Shown in pieces: positions 11,353 to 21,625 of a stretch of 64,000 nt of DNA (positions are counted from its first letter, which is position 1; each line of letters opens with the position of its first letter). The DNA is from Pseudo-nitzschia pungens (lineage: Eukaryota > Bacillariophyta > Bacillariophyceae > Bacillariales > Bacillariaceae). The notes under the pieces were generated by a model. It saw nothing but the letters and a program-made list of their open reading frames with translations, searched no databases and was not told the DNA's origin. The stretch covers positions 7,998,001 to 8,062,000 of the forward strand of contig CM074759.1 in assembly GCA_037355855.1 (NCBI GenBank). The letters are read 5' to 3'. The translations under genes were made by a program, and so were the position numbers.

Positions 11353-11863
11353 TTACTACGAAATTCCTATCAGCTGATCCCCCCCATTTTTAATCAGATT
11401 AACTCGGGGAGTTTATGGCAATTTGACCTTCGTCTGGTGGTACATTTTTCTACTGGAGTCTACTACACGACTCGATCATTTCCCAGAAAAAAACTCTGGT
11501 ACTAATTTTCTACACAAATTCATGTACAAGTTGGGCTACAACTCCTCCTGACCATGGTGATTGAATTGGAAGCAGTTGCAATAGACTTGTAGCCATACCA
11601 CCTATGTCCATCCAACCCTTGTGCCCAGAGTTGGTTTATCTGGTGTTATCAAGTCAAGATTGGTTGAGTAGGAGCCAAAATATAATTTTGAACAATATCA
11701 TGTAGAATTAGTACTGGAGAGATTTCTCAACGAGTTGCCTTGGAGATGCTCTGTAGAGCCGTGTAGAAAAATGTACTACCAGACGAAGGTCAAAATGCCA
11801 TAAACTCCCCGAGTTAATCTGATTAAAAATGGGGGGGATCAGCTGATAGGAATTTCGTAGTAG
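11353..11863. mobile_element. MITE-like element with ~100-bp terminal inverted repeats
   Basis: The arms at 11353-11453 and 11763-11863 are near-perfect inverted copies; each contains TACGAAATTCCTATCAGCTG at the outer side and ends TACATTTTTCTAC at the inner side. The 309-bp interior has no coding frame. Both outer ends merge into TAC trinucleotide repeats, so the exact ends and any target duplication cannot be fixed. It is non-autonomous, and its superfamily is unknown. Confidence 0.8.
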
Positions 11864-12267
11864 TAGTAGTTTGAGCCAAAAATAAGCCTAATCTTACCGG
11901 TACCGGTATCGTCATCCAGTGGTATTTTTCTGATCGTGTCGACGAGTAACTTAAGAGTAAGTCTTACTCTACCTTCTATGTCTTACCAGTACGTTCCGTA
12001 TTACGAAGTACTAGTACGAAGGAAAAGTAAAAAAGAACAATAATTATGCTCTTATGACTGATGACACTGTTTTGGTCATGCTCACCCTCATACTAATACT
12101 CGTACTTACGTTTCGTCTACCCTGTACTGGTACCGGACCGTATGCCTCCGTTGCCAATTCCAGTGAAAAACTCAGAAAAAGTAGTAAGGTCTTACCTGCG
12201 ACACACGATCTTTCTTTTAACTAAAAAGAAACCAACGGCAGGAAACGCGATACGCGATCGATTTGGA

Positions 12268-12325
12268 GAGGAAAACGAAAACTGTAAACGAAAACTGTAA
12301 ACGAAAACTGAAAACGAAAACTGAA
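12268..12325. repeat. Short tandem repeat AAACGAAAACTGT
   Basis: Four to five imperfect copies of a 12-13-bp unit lie about 300 bp upstream of the channel gene start. Confidence 0.85.
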
Positions 12326-12618
12326 AATTGGAAATGTTAGGTTGAAAGGCGAAATTTGAGAACGGAGCTGCTGTATGAGTCCTTGTGTCCTCTGTCGGAG
12401 AATTCCTCTTTACTCGAAAGGAGAACAAGTGGTCTCAGGTTGAGTTTCACGTTCGCGCTTTCGGTATATCGATAGCCGAAGTGATTTCAGCGGGGTGACA
12501 ACGTGGGGGCCGGAATCGTTGAGATCGCGAATCATCGATTGAATCAAACCAAAAGATGAATGATTGGTCTTGCTTAGATTTTCCCATTTCCCATAATACT
12601 GGTTGTTAGTGCCGCGGG

Positions 12619-15600
12619 ATGTCGACTCTAACAGCCATTGGCTTTACAGCTACTGTTGGGGCCTTTGGATTCGTCGTTTCTATGGTTTCATTTGGTTTCG
12701 CAGCCTCGAAACAATCCACTTTTATTGCGGCTCGTTGTTCAGCACGGCCCAAGAACGTCATTCACAATCCAAATCCGAACCACGCCTGTCAAGATAGGGG
12801 AAATGTTTATTGGGGATGGATATCATGGGTAATGAAACTCACGTATGCAACGATGCTGAACGGAGTTCCTGGGACGGGAACGAGAGATGGTGGCCTGTCG
12901 GGCCTCATGCTGAAGGTGAATTTGGATGGAATTGTACTTATTCGATTCCACCACCTCTGTTTGCGAGTCAGTTCATTGGCGGTCCTACTTTATGTTCTGG
13001 TGGTTTTGCCTGTTTACAGAACATTCCAATGCTCATTCATCGGACGGGATATCGATGCATCACATTGTATCGAACAAAATCTAACGGATTATCACCGGTT
13101 TACAATGGAAAATATCCCACCCCTCCATAACAGTACTCAGTACCATGAAGGTATAATTGTTTTTTTCTTGCCGGTTCATGAAAGGGCTGTGCTGCGATTA
13201 TATACAGTGGTTTTTGTGTCTTGGATTGTTAGCTGGTATACATATGTGCTGCTGGACAGAGAATGGAGGGATATTCTTGCTTTGCGTCGTGTCTATTTCT
13301 TGGAGGCAGATCATTGGAGTGATCGGAATGCAGAGCTGGAAGAAACGCTTTTGCGGGACGAACGAGAGAAGCAACAAGGAATCGCTGACATCGAATCGGG
13401 AAAACATTATCCCACGACTCGAGATCCATGGATTCATCATCCAGAGATGCGGGACACCGTCCCAAACATAGAACTTTACAGTGTTTTGGTAGGAGGACTA
13501 CCGAGTCTGCCCTCGGAAGTATTTTTGCAAGAAGACGTGAAAGCAGTCTTTTCTAGAAAGCAAAGCATTGATTGGCAGTTGGCGGTCACGTCTGCATTTT
13601 TTGATCATTGCGTTCCTAACCAACCGGGATTTTCTTCAAGCGTTGCAGCTGTGACCATCCTCCCCGCAGCTAGTCAGATTACCAAGGCTTGGAAACATTG
13701 GTATAAAACTGCTGCGAAAGTTCGGAGACTTCGATTTATTCGCCAAGAAATTGCCAAGATGAAAAAGGAAATGAACGTACACGAGGACAAAAACGATAGC
13801 ACACGATCGATAAAGTGGAAGAAAATGCATAGGGAGAAAAAGACGGGGAAAAGAAGGAACTCTTCTGTGTATACCGAATCAGAAGAAAAGAAAAAGTATT
13901 ATCGAGAAGTCCTGGGCACTACAGACGATCTGAATGTTGAAAATAATTTTCTGCATGCACTAAACCTTGGGCCAGAGCAGACCGCCGTATATAGTCGAGA
14001 ATTTGCACAAGGAGCGGCAACTATTGCACCATTTGGATGGAATGAATCGAGGGTGCGAAATTCATCTCTTGAAGAACTCTTAGAAATGGAGAAAGACGCT
14101 ATCAATGCTGTTGAAAAAGCTAGCAAGGCCCTGCAAAAAGCACAAGAAAAAATTGTCCAACATGGTGCACTTTCTGAAGAATTGGACTTGGAAGACGTCA
14201 TGGCGGCGGCTACCGCTACTAGCACATCTTTTGAAAATGGGGTTCATAAACAACAAATGAAGGGAAGTGATGGAATAACACGTGTTCCAGACAAATCCGA
14301 GCTGTCTAACTTTGGACAAAGAGTATGTAATGCTTCAAATGAGAAACCATTCTTGGGGGGCAACAAATCAGGCGATGATGATACGGTTTCTGCATCAGAT
14401 GTAACTGCCAATGATGATCCGGTGTACAATACTGCCAGCGAATTCGCAAGAACTAAAGCAGAATCAAAAGCCCAAACAGCAACACCGGGGGAACGAATGT
14501 CATTTTGGACCAATAAGCAACTGGAAAATAACGGTACTACACGTAATCTTGGGGCTCTTGACGCCCTTGGTCTAGAAGCCGGCCTGTTTCTCGAACAGAA
14601 AAATCTATCAATAGGTTTTTCACAACACACACCTAGGTATAGCTTGCATCGGTCAAAAAGTGCGGAAGATATGCTAGTAGTGCACGGAGAGAAAACTGCA
14701 AAAACTCTGTTCGTTTCCAACCAACACGATCAACCAGAGCATCCCAAGCCTACTCATCGACGTGTCAGGAGTTCCGATGACGTAAGTTTGTTGCAAGACC
14801 TTTTGGCAATTGAGGATTCATCAGAATCCGATACAGATCATATAGAATTAGATCCAGGGCTACTATCGCAAGATTTTCATGCAGGAGAAGAATTATTTTC
14901 AACATGTCAGCCTTCGTTTTTGATGCAAGAAGACGAGGAAAAGGACAAACTAGAAAGAGAAAAGCTTGAATACGAGCCTCACGAACCAGATCGTTTTCCA
15001 TGGGACACTGAGAAAAATGTTATCTCACACAAGCTCTCCATATGGGACAAAATTGCAAGTGAGCAAGATCGTAGAAGCCAGCTCCGAGAGCGCCTTGGCA
15101 ATCTGTCCAAGTCATGTAACGAGAGTGAACCTGAAGAGGCAAAAGAGAAATCTTCAGGGAACGAAATTATTGGGCAATTCGAAAAAGGGTTATCCATATT
15201 GTCGTCGAAAACTGCACATACACCTCAGCATGAGTTCGATCTTTATAAAGATGATATACAGAAAGATTCGAGACAGAGAGCAAATATATCCGAGAAGCGG
15301 TTGTTCGCGATTGATGAATCTACTCACGCAATCGATAATGAATCAGATGCATTCTATTTGGTTGCGTCGGAAAGAAGTATAATGTCTACCACAATGGATG
15401 AAAGCATGCAGCTTGCATACGGTTTCGAAGAAAAAGCCGGATTGCGGCAAAGGCAGAGAAATAATTCCGTCGATCGACTCCACCAAACATCGGGTGAAAA
15501 GTGGTCAAAGGTGATCCAGATTACAAACGAATGTACACCACACCGTGATGCAGATGGGGATGCCGACCCAGTACTAAACGGCAGATATTCCCTATCTTCT

Positions 15601-17340
15601 ATTTCTGGGTCGATAATAACCATTTCGAAGAAAATATGCGATCGAAGTGCATGGAGAAAGCGTTCGGCCGACATCGTTGACCCATTTGACCTGGCGGGTA
15701 AAAGCACATTTGCAGTAGTCACATTCACTTCTCGGCAAGCTGCTGTTGCTGCAAGATATTGTTTGGCCGATTCGAGAGGTGGTGATCGCTGGAATACAAT
15801 TAGTGACTTACCATCACCTCCTCTAGCCGATGCCCCTGTTAGCAATTTATCCAGTTTTGTCCGACCTGTAACGATAAGTATCAACGACCGGCAGAAAATG
15901 ATAAGGCACACGCTGGCAATGTCAATTCTTGTTGCAATTTACATATTCTATATTATTCCCTTGACAAAGGTGCAACAGTTACTCTCTCCTGGAAAATTAA
16001 AGGGTATCGCCCCAGATATAGAGCATTGGCTCGAGAATAACATGATGGGCAGTTATATATTCAGCGGTCTTTTACCAACATTGGTGTGGACGGGCTTTAA
16101 TGGCATTTGCCCTCCAATGTTCACGGCCATTGCAAATTTTGGTAGCAATGCAACAAGTGCAGCTTGTGCAGAAGGAAGTGCGATGCGATACTTTTGGTGG
16201 TTCATGATTGTCTCTGCTTTCACGGGGACCTCGCTGGCATCTGCGCTTCTTGAAAGTTTCGGAGAGGGTGACCTAAATCTCAGTATGAACTTCCAAAAAG
16301 CTATGGTTGGTATCGCGAGTACAATTCCAACCATTGTCTCGGCTACGTGGCTCAATTGGATTATTATTCGAACATCACTGGTCCTACCAACACAGTATAT
16401 ACTGCAAATGAATGCTTTTCTGTTGTCATGGTTGGGAGTAAAGAGCCTTGCACGAGCTGTGCAGGGTGGTGGTTCTGGGGGTCCCATACCTTATCGCATA
16501 TACATCGACTCCGGAGTAGTAATGCTATGTCTTTTGGCTTTGGCTCCTGCCTCTCCACTGATCGCAATTCCTGCTTTTGCCTATTTTCTTTTTTCTGTAC
16601 CAATGCTTCGCTGGGTCCTGATCTTTCTGTACAAACCAAAGTTTGATGTTGGGGGCGCGCGATTTCCTTTCATTTTCGATATGTGCGTCAGCGGTATGTT
16701 AGCCGGGCAGAGTTTACTCGGGACGATGCTCCTTTGCAAAGGAGCCACAGGTCCTGCAGTTTTAGCTTTCTTGCCTCTCGGCCCGATTCTTTTCTATCGA
16801 TGGATACTTTTGAATCGATACCTCAGACCATTTACAGACGTGGCTTTGCTACAGACGTCCCTGCTGGACGGATGGGATACAACTGAAGGGACCTGTACAT
16901 CAAAAAGAGAGGAATTCCGACAATTCCTTGTAGATTGTCACAAAGCAGCATATGTGCCAGTTTGTATTGCAAGCGATAAATCGACAGTTATAACTTCGGA
17001 ACCCGCAGTGGTGGTGCCTTTACATACCGATTCCGATGAAGATAATGACGCAATGACGTGTGCGAGCGCCCAATCTCTACAGAATGGACGAAACGGATCA
17101 TTTTATAATAAACACGAGCACCAATCTCCACTTTGCCATCCTTATGAACCCCACAAACAGCCTGGTACCATGATGAGACGCGCTAGCCCAGGATCCTCGA
17201 TGAATGCTTCTTCGATGTCCCTTGGCGAATGGTTTTCTCCGAAAAGAAGAGAGTATCAAACACCACCTCAAAAGCAACACCGAATCATACGAAACGACAC
17301 ATCGAATCAAGTCTTTCCGAAGGTTCCCATACTTTCGTGA
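12619..17340 (+). CDS. OSCA/CSC1-family (DUF221, RSN1_7TM) channel with giant cytosolic insertion
   Basis: A single-exon gene of 1573 residues. Family members are osmo- or mechanosensitive cation channels or scramblases of the plasma membrane and endomembranes. Three N-terminal membrane segments are visible (about residues 5-30, 107-131 and 190-213), then the start of the cytosolic RRM-like domain (PNIELYSVLVGGLPSLPSEV, about 281-300). Its second half (KSTFAVVTFTSRQAAVAARY) appears only at about 1029. Between them lies a hydrophilic Ser/Glu-rich insertion of roughly 600 residues with a basic coiled-coil-like part near 355-390. The multi-pass core (about 1095-1410) contains IPLTKVQQLLSP, SYIFSGLLPTLVW and PIPYRIYIDSG, typical of the family. 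A ~150-residue tail follows. Usual members have 700-900 residues, so the loop is exceptional. It is convergent with the cyclophilin gene, only 170 bp away. Gating and ion selectivity cannot be read from the sequence. Confidence 0.9.
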   Translation: MSTLTAIGFTATVGAFGFVVSMVSFGFAASKQSTFIAARCSARPKNVIHNPNPNHACQDRGNVYWGWISWVMKLTYATMLNGVPGTGTRDGGLSGLMLKVNLDGIVLIRFHHLCLRVSSLAVLLYVLVVLPVYRTFQCSFIGRDIDASHCIEQNLTDYHRFTMENIPPLHNSTQYHEGIIVFFLPVHERAVLRLYTVVFVSWIVSWYTYVLLDREWRDILALRRVYFLEADHWSDRNAELEETLLRDEREKQQGIADIESGKHYPTTRDPWIHHPEMRDTVPNIELYSVLVGGLPSLPSEVFLQEDVKAVFSRKQSIDWQLAVTSAFFDHCVPNQPGFSSSVAAVTILPAASQITKAWKHWYKTAAKVRRLRFIRQEIAKMKKEMNVHEDKNDSTRSIKWKKMHREKKTGKRRNSSVYTESEEKKKYYREVLGTTDDLNVENNFLHALNLGPEQTAVYSREFAQGAATIAPFGWNESRVRNSSLEELLEMEKDAINAVEKASKALQKAQEKIVQHGALSEELDLEDVMAAATATSTSFENGVHKQQMKGSDGITRVPDKSELSNFGQRVCNASNEKPFLGGNKSGDDDTVSASDVTANDDPVYNTASEFARTKAESKAQTATPGERMSFWTNKQLENNGTTRNLGALDALGLEAGLFLEQKNLSIGFSQHTPRYSLHRSKSAEDMLVVHGEKTAKTLFVSNQHDQPEHPKPTHRRVRSSDDVSLLQDLLAIEDSSESDTDHIELDPGLLSQDFHAGEELFSTCQPSFLMQEDEEKDKLEREKLEYEPHEPDRFPWDTEKNVISHKLSIWDKIASEQDRRSQLRERLGNLSKSCNESEPEEAKEKSSGNEIIGQFEKGLSILSSKTAHTPQHEFDLYKDDIQKDSRQRANISEKRLFAIDESTHAIDNESDAFYLVASERSIMSTTMDESMQLAYGFEEKAGLRQRQRNNSVDRLHQTSGEKWSKVIQITNECTPHRDADGDADPVLNGRYSLSSISGSIITISKKICDRSAWRKRSADIVDPFDLAGKSTFAVVTFTSRQAAVAARYCLADSRGGDRWNTISDLPSPPLADAPVSNLSSFVRPVTISINDRQKMIRHTLAMSILVAIYIFYIIPLTKVQQLLSPGKLKGIAPDIEHWLENNMMGSYIFSGLLPTLVWTGFNGICPPMFTAIANFGSNATSAACAEGSAMRYFWWFMIVSAFTGTSLASALLESFGEGDLNLSMNFQKAMVGIASTIPTIVSATWLNWIIIRTSLVLPTQYILQMNAFLLSWLGVKSLARAVQGGGSGGPIPYRIYIDSGVVMLCLLALAPASPLIAIPAFAYFLFSVPMLRWVLIFLYKPKFDVGGARFPFIFDMCVSGMLAGQSLLGTMLLCKGATGPAVLAFLPLGPILFYRWILLNRYLRPFTDVALLQTSLLDGWDTTEGTCTSKREEFRQFLVDCHKAAYVPVCIASDKSTVITSEPAVVVPLHTDSDEDNDAMTCASAQSLQNGRNGSFYNKHEHQSPLCHPYEPHKQPGTMMRRASPGSSMNASSMSLGEWFSPKRREYQTPPQKQHRIIRNDTSNQVFPKVPILS

Positions 17341-17510
17341 TGCAGCAGTGTGCCTACTTGAGCGAATCAAAATCACACTGTTACCAAGTTCATAATAAAG
17401 GACGGAATAAGCCATTTTTTGAATTGTATTGTACGCCGAACGCCCAACAGAGGATCAGTCTTTTCTTGGTTAGGTCAAACGTCTTCTATCGTTTTTTGTA
17501 AATTTTTTCA

Positions 17511-19396
17511 TTACTTTGGAGGCACTTCCTCGCTCCCATTGTCGTCCTTATTTGCAGGAGAGGGTTTCAGCTTAGCGTTGGATGATGCTTCCTCGGTTCC
17601 CTGAGCAACTTCTCTGAAAGTTGAAGATCTAATCTTTACCAAATTGAGTTGCCCGAAATCGTCAACCGTTGTTGAATCGATTACATCCCCAGGTTTTAGG
17701 GAGTTGAAGACATCAGCCCCTTCTATTATGTATCCAAACGGAGCATACAGGCCATCTAAAGTGCTTCTTTCGAAGTTTTTGCCTTCCGAAAGAGATGACT
17801 GCAAGGCAAAAAACTCGGAAGAGCCGCCGTTAGGATTGCCAATCGGATGGTTAAATGCGACCAAACCAGGAATCTCAAAGGTGAGCAATGGTTTGCTCGA
17901 GACAGTGGTCTCTGCGACAAATTTTGCCTCCCCTACCTCAAATTTGGGTTCTGAAAATCTACGAGAGTACGAATAAGTTAGTTTTGGTGTTCCCTCTATC
18001 AGTATTACTTCAAGTGGAATCTCACGCAACTGACCCGTCAATGGGTCGTAAAATCCCTCATTGTACGATCCAAGCACATTAAATGGGAGAGATTCTTGTG
18101 GTTCTTGTTTCAAAGGTCGTCCCTTCTTATTTGGGTCTTTCATCGAAAGACCTGTGTAAAAGTTGCGAATGCACAAGTCAATACTTGGGAAGACGGGAAA
18201 ATACGTGTAGATAACAAATTGTCAGCGAAGTAGTTCCACATCGTTCACTACGTACGCAATTTTCTTGCTGAAACTTACAAATTACCGGCCGTAATGGGAG
18301 CGGTATATCCGTCCGCTACAATCTTCACATCTCCAATAATAGTACCAGAGGGTCGTCTGAACCGAAAGGTGACCTGGGCACGACCTAACAACCGTGGTAA
18401 AAATGAGTATTTGCCTTTTCTTGGAACTTTATACGGGTACTGTTTCACAAGTAGTTCCCCCAAGAAACCCAGGTTCAATAGAGCGTCTTTTTGTTTTTCA
18501 AAGGCACATGTAATGTTCTGCGATGATACGGAAAAGTAAGGTGTGAGATACACTAAACTGAAAGGCAAAAGTACATTATTGCCGTGTATTCATGGACATA
18601 CTCTCAACCCTATGGACTCTTTCAGGTACTCCAGGTCTTGATTTATATCACCAAGAAGGACTTCCCCTCTCTCTGCTTTGCTGATGGCCACTTCGGTGCT
18701 ATCGTCTGGGTTGAAGACGGGCTCGAGTTGATTTCGTTTGTTGTTGAGTATTGAGATTGCTGTATCAATCGACACCTCTGCTTTTGCCCATGCCTTATCG
18801 ATAGTTTCTTGGCTGGCATCCGGACGATATCGGATGACCGATAGCTCTTCTAGATTCTGTTCCACCGCCCTGAATACAGGGTTTTTTACAGGTAGAACTC
18901 TTAAGAGCGCGTATTCAGTACTAAGCTTCGGGAACACCTCAACTTGTTTGTCCCTCACAGACGATGCGGATAGATCATCCTTGGTATTGAGAATGTAAAG
19001 TCCCTTCTTGTTGAAAACATTGAAAGCTTCGGCAGGATCTGAGTTAAGAATAGCAGCCAGAGCCAAGGAGCTACTGCTTGTCGAAAGAAGGAAATCGCGA
19101 CGTCGTCTCATTGAGTAGGATTTTCCATCGTTGTTGTTCGGCGAGAGAGACGATGGAGCATTGCGTTCTTCAGCTAAATCATTTCCGTTTTTGCTGTTGA
19201 TAATGCTGCTGATACCTCGAAACGCCCGGCAGGTCTCGATTACACCACCAGTCAGATTCGGCTTCCCTGCGACTCTTCGAAAGGCAAAGTGTCGACGCGA
19301 CTGAAAAGAAATGGCGGACGGTACTACCGAGCACAATGCTACCAAAATTATTGTAATTTTTATCTTCGTCTCTGGCAGAAGGTTCATTCTCTTCAT
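17511..19396 (-). CDS. Thylakoid-lumen cyclophilin-type protein, CYP38/TLP40-like
   Basis: Three exons on the minus strand, 19396-18602, 18517-18279 and 18183-17511, give 568 residues. Donors are GTATGT and GTAAGT; the acceptors follow ATCATCGCAG and TCTTCCCAAG. Splicing restores YLKESIGLR-NITCAFEKQK and DGYTAPITAGNF-IDLC. The N-terminus is a signal peptide ending PSAIS-FQSRRHFAF, with Phe at +1 as in diatom plastid import, followed by RRRRDFLLST and a hydrophobic stretch to DPAEAF, a twin-arginine lumen signal. Next come a helical PsbQ-like region (about 140-270) and a divergent cyclophilin domain (about 320-540), the order seen in plant CYP38, which aids photosystem II assembly and repair. 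Canonical isomerase residues look poorly kept, as in CYP38. ATG 19396 is the first in-frame start; 19387 is an alternative. Confidence 0.9.
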
Positions 19397-19650
19397 TTTG
19401 TAGCTGAAATGACAACTCAATGCCGATTAAGTAATTATGAATGCATGCAATGCATGCAGTGCGACGTACGATCCTCCGATGCTTTTCTTGTTTTTGTTCG
19501 GCATCGGTATGAGTAATCTTACTGCTACAAGCTCCAACACGAACATACCTAGGCAGATCCAATTGCGACTAAGGTTACGAGCAGTTCCGAGTACGTACGA
19601 AATTTGGGTTCTTGAGATGTGTTTTGAAAGCGTTCGAATTCGAATCGGCA

Positions 19651-19860
19651 GGAGCGGTCGGAAATAGAAAAACGTGAGCACCGCGCGACAGGTTAAGTTT
19701 TTTCAAAATGATACGTATGAACTTACCGTACATACTACATATATCAATGTGTGATTTACGTATTAATACGTAGAACGAGATAAGTCACGTTCATGAAAAA
19801 AATCTCCACGATTCAAATTTAAAAAGGGGGAACCGGGAAACTAAAACCGGGAAACTAAAA
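19651..19860. repeat. Left terminal inverted repeat of element A
   Basis: Pairs with 27715-27924 over about 210 bp with scattered mismatches. It shares CGCGACAGGTTAAG, AAATGATACGTATGAACTTA and CATGAAAAAAATCTC with element B. Confidence 0.88.
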
Positions 19861-20309
19861 ATAGTTGTTTTTGGTTCACGTAATTAATTAATTACGTGCG
19901 TAATTAATTAATTACGTACGTAATTAATATTACGTACGATTGGATTTAATTACGTACGATTGCAGTTAATTACGTACGATTGAAGATTAATAACGTAACT
20001 ATGTGGCTTAAATAGGTAAAGTAGCCAATTCAACGTAACACATAAGCCTTTTATTAAAGCCTCCAAATTGCTTCAATTTGATGACAAGGACGGTACGCGC
20101 CTTTCTAAGTGCCGCTACCAGCCACATATTCGGTACTAAGTGGCTGTCAGCGCCACTTTAAATGGCGCCTGGTTACCCAAGTTGAAGTAGGGACCGTTGC
20201 GGTACTGCAGAAACGAAACGCCCGTTTAAGTGGCGCTAGAAGTCCTGTCCTCACCGTACGTAACGTACGTGACGGTACGTACGAATAAGTGGCTGTCAGC
20301 GCCACTTTA

Positions 20310-20656
20310 AATGGCGGCTGCTTGCTGTCCCCCCCTGTATTATCGACGCGTTGCTGCTTGGTGTCCCCTGTATTATCGACGCGTTGTATATCGACGCGTT
20401 GCTGCTTGCTGTCCCCTGTATAGTATCTACGCGTTGCGACGTGTTGCTGCTTGCTGTTTGTCGCATATCGACATGTTGCTGCTTGCTGTCCCCCCTGTAT
20501 TATCGACGCGTTGCTGCTTGCTGCTTGCTGTCCCCCCTGTATTATCGACGCGTTGCTGCTGCTTGCTGCTGCTGCTTGCTGTCCCCCCCCTGTATTATCG
20601 ACGCGCGTTGTTGCTCGCTGCTGCTTGCTGTCCCCCCCCTGTATTATCGACGCGTT
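20310..20656 (+). repeat. Minisatellite array, left part of element A
   Basis: Tandem copies of a 35-45-bp unit containing TGTATTATCGACGCGTT, then GCTGCTTGCTG and a C-run of 3 to 8. Units vary by the number of GCT or GCTTGCT repeats and by C-run length. The array stops at the 5' terminal repeat of the gypsy element. Confidence 0.92.
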
Positions 20657-20705
20657 TGCCGTGCACCGGAATACAGTCACGAGCCCACTCGGGACTGGAT
20701 TAAGG
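20657..20705 (+). repeat. 5' terminal direct repeat (49 bp) of the gypsy element
   Basis: Begins TGCCGTGCACCGGAATAC and ends GACTGGATTAAGG; identical to 26360-26408. It may be an ultra-short LTR or the remnant of a longer one. Confidence 0.85.
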
Positions 20706-21625
20706 ATAGGGATAAAAGAAAAGATTAGCGATCCGATGGAATCGCCGATTCAGGAGGGTTGCTGGATCTGTAGCAAATAGACTAATCAATAGAGCTCACA
20801 ATTTGCATATCACTACTATTCTAATCACTAGTAGACCCGGGGTATGGCATGATTTTAAAATCAAGCTGAGCGCCGATGACCATGAGCAGAAAGGTACCGA
20901 TCGACCAAGGCGCCGACGGGACCGAAAGACTGCCAAAAATGGAGGCGCAGAGAAGCAAAACAGGGAGAAGGATATCCAGTGTCTGCAGCACAAGGAAGAC
21001 CGACCCCAGCAACTGTTGGCGCCCAAAGAAGGGAGCAACAGCAGCAACAGAGACACCTAAGGACCCAAACAGGACCATGGTCGACAGCAAGAATAATCGA
21101 AAAATTCGAAAATACACACTGAAAAAGTGACACATAATCCAGTGAGTGGACTAAGTGGACCAACACTGAGTGGACGGACAGACCAAAAAGGGTATGCCGA
21201 CCAAAACCAGAACATATAAATATCCGGACAGGTATAAAATAAATACCTAAACACCACTAAATCCCACGGGAAACAGGAAGTGGGACCGGCCCGGTGATTG
21301 CTTAATAGGGAAGCAACGCCGGAGAACCACGGGAATCGAATCCCACGAAATAAAAACAGAAACAACTCCGGAGAACCACAGGATTCCCGGGAACTAAAGA
21401 GAGAAACAACTCCCACCACTGGACAAGCCTAAAGCAAAATCAGTTACAACACGGAATAACGTGTATTACGAAAGGGGAAAATCAGTTACAACACGGGATA
21501 TCGTGTAGACAAAGAGAAAACTGGAGCAAACTGAAACAACCACTTTTTGCTCATTTCCACCCCAAATAACAACTTACAGAAATACTGTAACTAAACTAAA
21601 GTAAATAAAAAGAAATTGATTAACC
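20706..21625 (+). other. Leader of the gypsy element
   Basis: About 920 bp of purine-rich sequence without a convincing gene. It contains short direct repeats: AAAATCAGTTACAACACGG at about 21438 and 21479, and CCGGAGAACCAC at about 21309 and 21369. A tRNA T-arm-like word (GGGAATCGAATCCC) at about 21332 has no tRNA around it. Confidence 0.6.

Larger units (their letters stand above)
9121..12618. other. Intergenic region with repeats
   Basis: Upstream regions of the SOD-like gene and of the channel gene. It holds a perfect 241-bp tandem duplication, a 17-base poly-C run and inverted-repeat elements, each listed separately. A 67-codon frame at 10792-10995 lies in a stretch of different, less AT-rich composition (10680-11050) that could be a decayed mobile-element fragment, but I recognise no domain. 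Confidence 0.5.

Noticed and set aside
21309..21345. tRNA gene suggested by a GGGAATCGAATCCC stem
   Set aside because: No acceptor, D or anticodon arm can be formed around it at the right distances; it lies in the gypsy leader.
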